DNA from: Bacteroidales bacterium
GTDB taxonomy: Bacteria > Bacteroidota > Bacteroidia > Bacteroidales > F082
NCBI GenBank assembly: GCA_029933565.1
Contig: JAOZNY010000186.1
Location: 1 to 5,909, forward strand
Direction of reading: 5' to 3'
Length of the DNA stretch: 5,909 bases
The position numbers and the translations under genes are program-made. Shown piece after piece: positions 1 through 5,909 of this stretch. The notes beneath the pieces are model-generated. The model saw only the letters and a list, made by a program, of their open reading frames with translations. It did not search any database and was not told the DNA's origin. Each line of letters begins with the position of its first letter. The stretch's first letter is position 1.

Positions 1-33
1 TATCCTAACAGCCGACCATAAAACCCTTAGATA

Positions 34-91
34 ATGTTGTTTGAAGTTTTTCTTAAATTTGCAGATGTTTAGTGCAACAAAAAAACAACAT
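34..91. repeat. Spaced 9-bp inverted repeat flanking the candidate promoter
   Basis: ATGTTGTTT at 34-42 is the exact reverse complement of AAACAACAT at 83-91, with 40 bases between the arms. The arms bracket the candidate -7 element at 54-61. The right arm also takes part in a small local hairpin, ACAAC (85-89) with GTTGT (95-99) around a 5-base loop, which would lie in the 5' leader of the aminotransferase mRNA. This could be an operator or leader structure. The sequence is AT-rich and low in complexity here, so chance is a real alternative and no regulator can be named. Confidence 0.2.
54..61 (+). promoter_or_regulatory. Candidate Bacteroidota -7 promoter element
   Basis: The bases TAAATTTG match the Bacteroidota sigma-ABfr -7 consensus TAnnTTTG exactly. 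They lie about 80 bases upstream of the ATG at 142, on the coding strand of the aminotransferase gene. No good -33 TTTG element sits at the usual 19-21 base spacing; the nearest TTTG (40-43) is only 10 bases away. The motif is short and this DNA is AT-rich, so a chance match is possible. The same octamer recurs in front of the RelA/SpoT gene. Confidence 0.4.
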
Positions 92-141
92 CAGGTTGTC
101 ATAGTAAACATATCTAATTGCATCAACCAAAGCAAAAACAT

Positions 142-1608
142 ATGAATAATATATCTGACCACTTCAGTCAATTCAGGACAAATACAATTGGTAATAATAC
201 TTCGTTTAGCACTCCTTATGGAGAAAAGAGAATGATTTATGCCGACTGGGTTGCAAGTGGAAGACTTTACCGCCCCATTGAGGAAAAAATAATAAATGAC
301 CTTGGTCCATTTGTTGCCAATACACATACCGAGACTACTGAATCGGGGACAATGATGACCAAGGCATACCATTACGCTCACAAACGCCTTAAGCAACATG
401 TTAATGCCGGTGAAAATGATGTGATAATTACGGCAGGATTTGGAATGACAGTTGTTGTTAATAAACTCCAGCGAATAATGGGAATGAAATCTTGTGCAAG
501 ACTTGAAAAAAATGTCTGTATTCCAAAAGAAGAGGTTCCCGTTGTCTTCATTACTCATATGGAGCATCATTCAAACCACACTTCTTGGCTGGAAACTATT
601 GCTGACGTTGTTTTGCTTGAGCCCACCGATCAAAATTTGGTTGACCCCAAAGAGTTGGAGAAGGAAATTAAAAAGTATTCAGACAGAAAACTCAAAATTG
701 GCTCATTTACAGCCTGCTCAAATGTTACAGGTGTTGAGCCGGACTATTATGAAATGGCTAAAATAATGCATCAGCACGGTGGTTATGCCTTTATCGATTT
801 TGCTGCTTCAGCTCCCTACGTTGACATGGATATGCATCCAGCAGATCCTGAAAAGAAACTGGATGCAATCTTTTTTTCACCGCATAAATTTCTAGGTGGA
901 CCGGGTGGTTCAGGGGTTTTAATTTTCGACAAAGAACTATATACTTGTACAGCACCTGACCATCCGGGTGGCGGAACCGTTGAATGGACCGACCCATGGG
1001 GTGGCCATAAATATTTTGATGATATTGAACTTAGGGAAGATGGTGGCACTCCTGGTTTTTTGCAGGCAATTAAAGCAGCAATGGCTGTGGAAATTAAAGA
1101 TTTGATGGATACTAAATTAATCCAACAAAGGGAACAGGAACTTGTTGATATTGCTTTTAAAGGATTTGAAGAAATAAAAGGGCTGCATATTCTTGCCGAC
1201 AATGTTACAGAACGGCTTGGCATTTTTTCTTTTTGGTTTGAAGATATTCATTTTAATTTAATGGTGAAGTTGCTAAACGACCGCTATGGTATTCAGGTTA
1301 GGGGTGGCTGTGCATGTGCCGGAACCTACGGGCATTTCCTCCTTAATGTATCTCACGAAGATTCAAAACGTATTACCGATAAAATTAACAGCGGCGACTT
1401 AACTGAGAAACCTGGTTTTGTAAGGGTTTCGCTTCACCCAACCATGACTGACGAGGAGTTACATTTTATAATTAATGCCGTTTCTGAAATAGCAGAAAAC
1501 CACAAAGAGTGGCAAAAAGATTATGTTTACGATACAAAGTCAAATGAATTCTTCCATAAAGATGAAGAAAACAAAGACGCGAGGGTTAATGAGTGGTATA
1601 GGTTTTAA
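142..1608 (+). CDS. Class V aminotransferase fold PLP enzyme, cysteine desulfurase/selenocysteine lyase type
   Basis: This is a cytoplasmic PLP-dependent enzyme of 488 residues, probably removing sulfur or selenium from cysteine or selenocysteine. Visible landmarks, counted from the ATG at 142: a His pair in HMEHHSNH (H142/H143), as in the MEHHAN motif of SufS; the PLP-contacting Asp in FIDFAAS (D219); the Schiff-base lysine in SPHKFLGG (K249); and the loop RGGCACAG (387-394), whose second cysteine, C392, lines up with the catalytic Cys of the SufS motif RxGHHCAQ. It is about 80 residues longer than a typical SufS (about 406), with an extra charged C-terminal tail ending in NEWYRF. An in-frame TTG at 118 would add eight residues, but ATG is preferred because the sequence before it looks unconserved and neither start has a Shine-Dalgarno. 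No suf or isc genes lie beside it, so it may serve something other than general Fe-S assembly. The fold is certain; the substrate is inferred. Confidence 0.85.
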   Translation: MNNISDHFSQFRTNTIGNNTSFSTPYGEKRMIYADWVASGRLYRPIEEKIINDLGPFVANTHTETTESGTMMTKAYHYAHKRLKQHVNAGENDVIITAGFGMTVVVNKLQRIMGMKSCARLEKNVCIPKEEVPVVFITHMEHHSNHTSWLETIADVVLLEPTDQNLVDPKELEKEIKKYSDRKLKIGSFTACSNVTGVEPDYYEMAKIMHQHGGYAFIDFAASAPYVDMDMHPADPEKKLDAIFFSPHKFLGGPGGSGVLIFDKELYTCTAPDHPGGGTVEWTDPWGGHKYFDDIELREDGGTPGFLQAIKAAMAVEIKDLMDTKLIQQREQELVDIAFKGFEEIKGLHILADNVTERLGIFSFWFEDIHFNLMVKLLNDRYGIQVRGGCACAGTYGHFLLNVSHEDSKRITDKINSGDLTEKPGFVRVSLHPTMTDEELHFIINAVSEIAENHKEWQKDYVYDTKSNEFFHKDEENKDARVNEWYRF

Positions 1609-1662
1609 CCATAAATGAGATAAAGAAAATAGAGGGGTAAGGGAAATAAACTAAGTCCTTAA

Positions 1663-1845
1663 AAAGGGGAGTTATTACCAAAAAGCCTTACGCTGAACAG
1701 CATTTGGGGCGATGCCAATTATTTCACAACAAGGAGTATGGACGTTTATATTGCCAAACTTCGAAAATATTTATCAACCGACAAATCAATTCAAATTATT
1801 ACTATTCATGGATCGGGCTATAGGCTGGTTTGGGGAGAAAAATAA
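1663..1845 (+). pseudogene. C-terminal remnant of an OmpR-family response regulator (winged-helix DNA-binding domain)
   Basis: An open frame of 60 codons, ending with TAA at 1843-1845, reads as the second half of a winged-helix domain. It includes LNSIWGDANYF (residues 11-21), RSMDVYIAKLRKYL (24-37, the recognition-helix region) and IITIHGSGYRLV (45-56, the C-terminal wing hairpin). These are hallmark segments of OmpR/PhoB-type regulators, and the IWGD..YF..RSMDVYI..LRKYL wording is typical of Bacteroidota. The receiver domain, the linker and the first part of the DNA-binding domain are missing. The frame is closed by TAA at 1660-1662 and TAG at 1630-1632, and the other plus frames upstream do not continue the match. 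The only ATG (1738) would give 35 residues. It is most likely the 3' relic of a truncated or rearranged gene. It sits just downstream of the aminotransferase gene and abuts the relA stop. A small expressed peptide is possible but unlikely. Confidence 0.75.
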
Positions 1846-4023
1846 TTACTTCACTCTAACTACTTTCTCAACACCATCAATCTTACCTATTTTTGCAATT
1901 AACTGGCTCAGGTGTTCGTTATCCTTCACCAACACACTAACATTCCCTGTGAATGATTTCCCTTTTGAGTTAAAATTAACGGAACGCATATTCACACGTA
2001 AATCATTGGTGATTACATTGGTAATTGTACCAACAACTCCCAACTTATCTTGCCCTGTAACTTTCAAATTTGCAATGGTAAATGTATCGTCACCACTTTT
2101 AATCCACTTAATTTGCATTAGCCTATAAGGATACCTTTCTTTAAGTCTTTTGGCATTTGGGCAATTATTTCGGTGGATGGTTACTCCACCGGTGGTGGTG
2201 ACAAAACCAAAAACTTTGTCGCCTTTTATTGGATTACAGCATTTAGCTATCCTATAGTTAATGTTCTTAAGGTTGTCGCCAATGTAAATTATTTCTTCAG
2301 CCTCATCGCGAATTTCATTTCTTTTTTTCTTCTCTTCAGATACTTCCTCTTCAGTTCTTCCATTTGTATTTTCCCCTTCAATATGCTCCTTAATTACCTT
2401 TTTAATCTCATGAACATCCAGTTTTTCAGTTGCTATCAGAAAGTATAAGTCAATTGCTGTATCAAGTTTAAAATGCTTAACAAGCATATTTATCAAATCG
2501 TCGGAACTTCTTATTTTCCAATTCTTTAACTTCCTAAGTAAAAAAACTTTTCCGCTTTCTGCTTCCTTATATTTCTCTTCTTTTAGTTTTCTTTTTATTC
2601 TTATTCTAGCTCTTTCAGTACTTACAAAAGTCAGCCAGTCGAGTTTTGGTTTTTGGTTTTTTGAAGTTAATATTCCTACCTTATCACCATTCTTCAACTC
2701 ATATCTAATTGGAACCACTTTATTGTTAACGGTTGCTCCACTGCAACTGCTGCCAATATCGGTATGAATTCCAAAAGCAAAATCCAGAATTGTTGAACCG
2801 GCTGGCAATTGTTTTAAATCGCCTTTTGGTGTAAAAACAAAAATATTAGCCTTAGCATTTCCTTTATCACTTTTGTAAGCATCATCATGCTGAATTTGTT
2901 CAGGATTCTCAAGAATATCCCTCACCTGCGACAACCAGTCGCCTGTGTTCTTTTTATTCATCACACCTTTATATCGCCAATGTGAGGCCTGTCCTTTCTC
3001 GGCAATTTCATCCATTCGCACTGTACGTATCTGAACCTCAACAAACTTATCTTTCAGACCTGCAACGGTAGTATGCAACGATTCGTAACCACTTGCCTTT
3101 GGAGTTGAAATCCAGTCGCGAAGCCTTTTGGGGTTTGGCGAATAATGATTAGTGACTATGGAATAAACCTTCCAGCAATCTTCCTTTTCCTTTTTTGGTT
3201 TGCTGTTAATAATAATTCTTATTGCAAACAAATCGAAAACTTCTTCAAAGTCGATATTCTGCTTTTTCATTTTTGACCAGATAGAAGGCACCGACTTGGT
3301 ACGCCATTTAATATCAAAATCAAAACCCTGTGCAATAAGTTCCCTTTCAAAAGGCCTGATAAAATCCTGAATATAAACCTCACGCTTTGCTTTGGTTTCT
3401 TTTATTTTAGTGGTTATGGTTTTGAAAATCTCAGGATGCTCATAAAGCATCACCCTTTCTTCGAGTTCGGTTTTAATTTGGTAAAGGCCAAGACGGTGGG
3501 CAATTGGTGTGTAGAGATATTTTATTTCCTGTATAAGGTGTTCTTTTCTGTTTTCAAGACGGTCAAGGTTTCTAAGATCATTTAAGTCGTGGGCAAGCCT
3601 AATCAAAATTACCCGCATATCGTCAACCATTGAGAGAAACAGTTTCCTGAAAGCCTCTGATTGTAAAGACACTTTTTCGGTACTCAGTTCCGATACTTTC
3701 TTAAAACCCTCAAGTATCTCGGTCACACTTTCTCCAAACAGTTTCTTAATTTCACTAATGGAAACTAATTCATCAATTACCAAACCATGAAGCAGTGAAC
3801 AAATAGCAGATGTAGGTCCAAGTCCAATTTCTCTCATACTTGTAACTGCCACATCCATACTATGAATAACGTAGGGATCACCATTGGGAAGCAACCTTCC
3901 TTCATACTTTTTACTTGCAAACTCAAATGCTCTAATTACATTCTTCTTATCATTTCCTGCTAAGGGTACAATTGAACAATTTAAAAGTTCATCAAGCTTA
4001 TTTTCAATCCGTTTATCCTTCAT
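1846..4023 (-). CDS. relA: RelA/SpoT-family (p)ppGpp synthetase with degenerate hydrolase domain
   Basis: This cytoplasmic stringent-response enzyme of 725 residues transfers pyrophosphate from ATP to GDP or GTP, normally on ribosomes carrying uncharged tRNA. Domains in order: HD hydrolase region (about 25-180), synthetase (about 235-355), TGS (about 392-453, with HTDIG and H420), a helical linker with a charged stretch at 550-580, the zinc-finger-like CC motif (C595, C596, H617, C621), and a C-terminal ACT domain (about 650-725). Length fits full-length long RSH proteins. The synthetase keeps the Mg-binding Asp in FDLFAIRI (D264), SGYESLHT (Y313) and the Glu in VEVQIRT (E329). The hydrolase keeps H54 and H79, but the HD pair reads HG (G80 for Asp), and the later metal-binding Asp of LADRLHN is His (H145 in LAHDLND). 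Hydrolysis is therefore probably lost, as in RelA. The motif at 300-303 is RLRD, closer to the RxKD of bifunctional Rel than to the ExDD of RelA. The gene is monocistronic: it reads away from the floA terminator, with its own candidate promoter. Start ATG at 4023 directly precedes the family's usual N-terminus. Confidence 0.93.
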   Translation of the reverse strand: MKDKRIENKLDELLNCSIVPLAGNDKKNVIRAFEFASKKYEGRLLPNGDPYVIHSMDVAVTSMREIGLGPTSAICSLLHGLVIDELVSISEIKKLFGESVTEILEGFKKVSELSTEKVSLQSEAFRKLFLSMVDDMRVILIRLAHDLNDLRNLDRLENRKEHLIQEIKYLYTPIAHRLGLYQIKTELEERVMLYEHPEIFKTITTKIKETKAKREVYIQDFIRPFERELIAQGFDFDIKWRTKSVPSIWSKMKKQNIDFEEVFDLFAIRIIINSKPKKEKEDCWKVYSIVTNHYSPNPKRLRDWISTPKASGYESLHTTVAGLKDKFVEVQIRTVRMDEIAEKGQASHWRYKGVMNKKNTGDWLSQVRDILENPEQIQHDDAYKSDKGNAKANIFVFTPKGDLKQLPAGSTILDFAFGIHTDIGSSCSGATVNNKVVPIRYELKNGDKVGILTSKNQKPKLDWLTFVSTERARIRIKRKLKEEKYKEAESGKVFLLRKLKNWKIRSSDDLINMLVKHFKLDTAIDLYFLIATEKLDVHEIKKVIKEHIEGENTNGRTEEEVSEEKKKRNEIRDEAEEIIYIGDNLKNINYRIAKCCNPIKGDKVFGFVTTTGGVTIHRNNCPNAKRLKERYPYRLMQIKWIKSGDDTFTIANLKVTGQDKLGVVGTITNVITNDLRVNMRSVNFNSKGKSFTGNVSVLVKDNEHLSQLIAKIGKIDGVEKVVRVK

Positions 4024-4045
4024 CTAATCCACTTCTGCATTACTA

Positions 4046-4053
4046 CAAATTTA
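4046..4053 (-). promoter_or_regulatory. Candidate Bacteroidota -7 promoter element for relA
   Basis: On the minus strand the sequence is TAAATTTG, an exact match to TAnnTTTG and identical to the element before the aminotransferase gene. It lies 22 bases upstream of the relA ATG (4023), giving a short leader of roughly 15 bases. No TTTG -33 element is visible: that position falls in the T tract that ends the floA terminator. The position is good but the evidence rests on a single hexamer-sized motif. Confidence 0.4.
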
Positions 4054-4068
4054 ATAAAATAAATGCAT

Positions 4069-4106
4069 AAAAAAAAACCGTCCAGATTCTTAACGAATCC
4101 AGACGG
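4069..4106 (-). terminator. Rho-independent terminator after floA, possibly bidirectional
   Basis: The arms CCGTCCAGATTC (4078-4089) and GAATCCAGACGG (4095-4106) pair at 10 of 12 positions, with two adjacent mismatches in the middle and a 5-base loop (TTAAC). Read on the minus strand, the hairpin begins 31 bases after the floA stop and is followed by nine T residues (A tract at 4069-4077). It thus closes the clpS-nfeD-floA transcript before relA. On the plus strand it is followed by a T-rich run (4107-4118), so it could also stop transcription from the other side, though no plus-strand gene ends there. Confidence 0.8.
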
Positions 4107-4137
4107 TTATTATTTTTTAAAGTACTAAATTTTAAGA

Positions 4138-5121
4138 TTATTTAGGTTCTTCTTCTAAACCTGGATCTTCTGCAATTGAATCCCTCATTTTAGTATCGGC
4201 ATTAATATTCTGGAATTTATAATAATCCATTATCCCTAAATTACCTGAGCGGAAGGCATCAGCCATGGCTTTGGGTATTTCGGCTTCCGCCTGAATAACA
4301 TTTGCTTTGGCTTCCTGTGCTTTTGCTTTCATTTCCTGCTCAAGGGCAACAGCCATCGCACGGCGCTCTTCTGCTTTTGCCTGTGCAATATTCTTATCGG
4401 CATCAGCCTGATCCATTTGCAATACTGCACCAATATTTTTTCCTATGTCTATATCGGCGATGTCAATCGAAAGAATCTCAAATGCAGTTCCTGAGTCAAG
4501 GCCTTTGTTTAATACAACCTTGGAAATTGAATCAGGATTTTCCAATACGGCTTTATGCGAATCGGCAGAACCAATTGATGAAACAATACCTTCACCAACA
4601 CGAGCAAGAACCGTTTCTTCACCTGCTCCACCAACAAGTTGCTTAATATTAGCCCTTACCGTAACCCTTGCTACAGAAATCAACTGAATACCATCTTTTG
4701 CAACAGCAGCAACTCTTTTGGTATCAATTACCTTAGGATTTACTGACATTTGTACTGCTTCCAAAACATCACGACCAGCAAGATCAATTGCAGTTGCTGT
4801 TTTAAAATCAAGTTCAATATTTGCCTTATCGGCAGAAATTAATGCATTTACAACTTGCTGCACCTGACCTCCTGCAAGAAGGTGGGCTTCAAGATCATCG
4901 CGCCTCAAACTCAAACCGGCTTTTGTAGCAGCAATCATACTATTAACAATAATTCTAGGCGGTACCCTCCTCCAACGCATTAAAACCAATTGAATTAAAC
5001 TTACCCTAACACCTGAAACTAAGGCAGTAAACCAAAGGCCTACGGGAATAAAATAAAATAATATCCACAATAAAAATATGGAACCTACGCCAAAGGCGAT
5101 CAATAAATAAACACTTTCCAT
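4138..5121 (-). CDS. floA: Flotillin-like membrane scaffold protein FloA
   Basis: The protein (327 residues, close to the 331 of Bacillus subtilis FloA/YqfA) is a membrane-bound SPFH-type scaffold. Members of this family organise fluid membrane microdomains and influence signalling, protein secretion and membrane fluidity. A hydrophobic N-terminal stretch (about 5-35) anchors it as a hairpin or single pass. The segment MRWRRVPPRIIVNSMIAATKAGL (48-70, with RRVPP at 51-55) is characteristic of FloA. The SPFH/PHB-like domain spans about 95-225, including SVARVTVRANIKQLVGGAGE (149-168), where conservation looks strong. An Ala/Glu/Lys-rich coiled coil of about 238-290 (AKAEERRAMAVALEQEMKAK) is the expected oligomerisation region. 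The short tail ends in acidic DPGLEEEPK. It starts one base after the nfeD stop, so the two are almost certainly co-translated, and NfeD proteins are the usual flotillin partners. A terminator follows. Confidence 0.96.
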   Translation of the reverse strand: MESVYLLIAFGVGSIFLLWILFYFIPVGLWFTALVSGVRVSLIQLVLMRWRRVPPRIIVNSMIAATKAGLSLRRDDLEAHLLAGGQVQQVVNALISADKANIELDFKTATAIDLAGRDVLEAVQMSVNPKVIDTKRVAAVAKDGIQLISVARVTVRANIKQLVGGAGEETVLARVGEGIVSSIGSADSHKAVLENPDSISKVVLNKGLDSGTAFEILSIDIADIDIGKNIGAVLQMDQADADKNIAQAKAEERRAMAVALEQEMKAKAQEAKANVIQAEAEIPKAMADAFRSGNLGIMDYYKFQNINADTKMRDSIAEDPGLEEEPK

Positions 5122-5122
5122 C

Positions 5123-5593
5123 TTAACTATTATTAATTTGTTTTATATAAATTTTATTTTCTGAAATCCTGATAATCTCTATTTCTGATTCTTGATCAAT
5201 AAACTCCGACAATGCACTTACTTCAATATATTTATTATTGAACATAGCCTTGCCCATGGGAGCACACCTGCTAATTGCAACACCTTTGTCGCCAACTTTA
5301 AAACTTTCGGTGTCGATAACATTTACTTTGGAGGTTATTTCGGATTTTAGCATGGCAGCCTTCCAGGTTTTTGACCGTAGAGTAAGCGTAATGCCAACAA
5401 TATTAATAGCAAGAGTTGCAATTAATACTATGTTTCCTTCAGTAACTCCAATTCGGGTATAGGCTAGCCAAATACCTGCTATCATTACACCAAAGCCTAC
5501 TATACCTGCTACACCTGCACCTGGAATTACCAGTATTTCAATCACCAATAGTGCAATTCCAACAAGTATCAATAAAATAACTATCCACCACAT
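5123..5593 (-). CDS. nfeD: Short NfeD-family membrane protein, flotillin partner
   Basis: This is a 156-residue membrane protein of the short NfeD type. NfeD proteins accompany flotillins/stomatins and are thought to help assemble or localise them; no enzymatic activity is known for the short form. Three hydrophobic segments are visible at about 3-23, 26-46 and 54-72, separated by the short Pro/Gly turn VIPGAG (22-27). A soluble OB-fold domain follows (about 90-153), with the characteristic wording VGDKGVAISRCAPMGKAMF (100-118) and YIEVSALSEFIDQESEIEIIRI (122-143). The long NfeD form also carries an N-terminal ClpP-like serine protease domain; that is absent here, and the first transmembrane segment starts at residue 3. 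It lies 3 bases after clpS and 1 base before floA, and the floA pairing strongly supports the identification. Confidence 0.92.
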   Translation of the reverse strand: MWWIVILLILVGIALLVIEILVIPGAGVAGIVGFGVMIAGIWLAYTRIGVTEGNIVLIATLAINIVGITLTLRSKTWKAAMLKSEITSKVNVIDTESFKVGDKGVAISRCAPMGKAMFNNKYIEVSALSEFIDQESEIEIIRISENKIYIKQINNS

Positions 5594-5596
5594 AAT

Positions 5597-5869
5597 TTAC
5601 TGAATTTCTACTGTTAACTCACGGCTCGACAAGGCATTGTGAATTGGCTCCAATTCGTTGAACGAACCATTTTTTACAGAACATTTGCCTTTATAATGTG
5701 CAATCATTGCGCAATTTTCGGCCTGCATGGCATCGTGATTGCAAATTTCAACCAGCGAATCAATAACAAAATCAAAGGTATTCACCTCGTCGTTGAAAAG
5801 AATAAGCCTCTTCTGAAGTGCTTCCTCTTCACTAACATCAACAACTGATTTTGTTTTTTCCCTTGTCAT
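5597..5869 (-). CDS. clpS: ClpS, N-degron adaptor of the Clp protease
   Basis: ClpS is a small cytoplasmic adaptor that binds proteins with destabilising N-terminal residues and delivers them to the ClpA/ClpC-type unfoldase for degradation by ClpP. At 90 residues it is slightly shorter than the 106 of E. coli ClpS. The pocket residues known from E. coli (N34, D35, H66) appear as N26, D27 (LFNDEVNTF) and H58 (MIAHYKGKC). The gate position Met40 is replaced by F32. The remaining core, DFVIDSLVEICNHD (33-46) and AENCAMIAHYKGKCSV (50-65), fits the fold, and the C-terminal strand ends LTVEIQ. The N-terminal tail (1-20) is charged and of the usual length for contacting the unfoldase. It heads the operon with nfeD and floA and no clpA lies in the window. 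The ATG at 5869 is the first usable start and follows the candidate promoter by about 24 bases. Confidence 0.92.
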   Translation of the reverse strand: MTREKTKSVVDVSEEEALQKRLILFNDEVNTFDFVIDSLVEICNHDAMQAENCAMIAHYKGKCSVKNGSFNELEPIHNALSSRELTVEIQ

Positions 5870-5892
5870 ACATTTGAAATTAACCGACCAAA

Positions 5893-5900
5893 CAAAATTA
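5893..5900 (-). promoter_or_regulatory. Candidate Bacteroidota -7 promoter element for clpS-nfeD-floA
   Basis: On the minus strand the sequence is TAATTTTG, matching TAnnTTTG, 23 bases upstream of the clpS ATG. The matching -33 element would fall beyond the right edge of the window, so it cannot be checked. Position and orientation suit a short-leader transcript covering all three genes. Confidence 0.4.
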
Positions 5901-5909
5901 AGTTATTTT

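Noticed and set aside
1..34. Possible 3' end of an upstream gene
   Set aside because: Two plus frames stay open from the edge to stops at 19-21 and 32-34, but they are too short to identify.
118..141. TTG start giving the aminotransferase eight more residues
   Set aside because: The ATG at 142 is the more likely start. The extra residues (MHQPKQKH) show no family resemblance, and no ribosome binding site favours the TTG.
91..570. 159-codon minus-strand open frame opposite the aminotransferase
   Set aside because: It lies almost wholly inside a well-supported gene on the other strand, and its translation has no recognisable domain or plausible composition.
816..1223. Minus-strand open frame rich in Ser and Pro inside the aminotransferase gene
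   Set aside because: It is the shadow of conserved codons including the PLP-lysine region, with no independent support.
1656..1670. Possible terminator hairpin (CCTT/AAGG) after the aminotransferase gene
   Set aside because: The stem is only four base pairs and there is no T tract. It does not support a rho-independent terminator.
1712..2128. 138-codon plus-strand open frame across the remnant and the relA 3' end
   Set aside because: It is out of frame with the response-regulator fragment and antisense to the relA ACT domain. The translation matches nothing recognisable.
4302..4687. Two plus-strand open frames opposite floA
   Set aside because: Both are antisense to the coiled coil and SPFH region of floA. 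The long frames result from that gene's Ala/Glu-rich codons.
5123..5593. NfeD as a membrane serine protease
   Set aside because: Protease activity belongs to the long form with a ClpP-like domain. This protein begins directly with a transmembrane segment and has no such domain.

Overview
The window looks like a piece of a chromosome from a member of the Bacteroidota. Three things suggest this: the DNA is AT-rich; none of the start codons has a clear Shine-Dalgarno sequence; and three of the four gene or operon starts with a usable upstream region carry the Bacteroidota-type -7 promoter motif TAnnTTTG. The protein types also fit: a FloA flotillin with a short NfeD, a short ClpS, and a relative of the second RelA/SpoT enzyme of that phylum. 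No mobile element, tRNA, rRNA or CRISPR array was seen.

Left part, plus strand (1-1845): a PLP-dependent class V aminotransferase of the cysteine desulfurase/selenocysteine lyase type (142-1608), with a candidate promoter at 54-61. It is followed by a 237-base stretch that looks empty of genes. Its second half, however, encodes the last 60 codons of an OmpR-family response regulator (1663-1845) with no receiver domain and no start codon, most likely a gene remnant.

Middle, minus strand (4023-1846): a long RelA/SpoT-type (p)ppGpp synthetase of 725 residues. The synthetase site looks intact, but the hydrolase site has lost two of its metal-binding aspartates. Its stop codon abuts the stop codon of the response-regulator remnant tail to tail.

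Right part, minus strand (5869-4138): a tight three-gene cluster clpS, nfeD, floA with gaps of 3 and 1 bases, a candidate promoter at 5893-5900 and a rho-independent terminator at 4069-4106. NfeD and FloA are known partners in membrane microdomains. ClpS is the N-degron adaptor of the ClpAP-type protease, and its place at the head of this operon is the least expected part of the arrangement.

Most of the window is ordinary housekeeping content. I see no convincing new multi-gene system. The points most worth a second look are the hidden response-regulator fragment, the hydrolase-dead Rel protein with a positively charged synthetase motif, and the clpS-nfeD-floA linkage.
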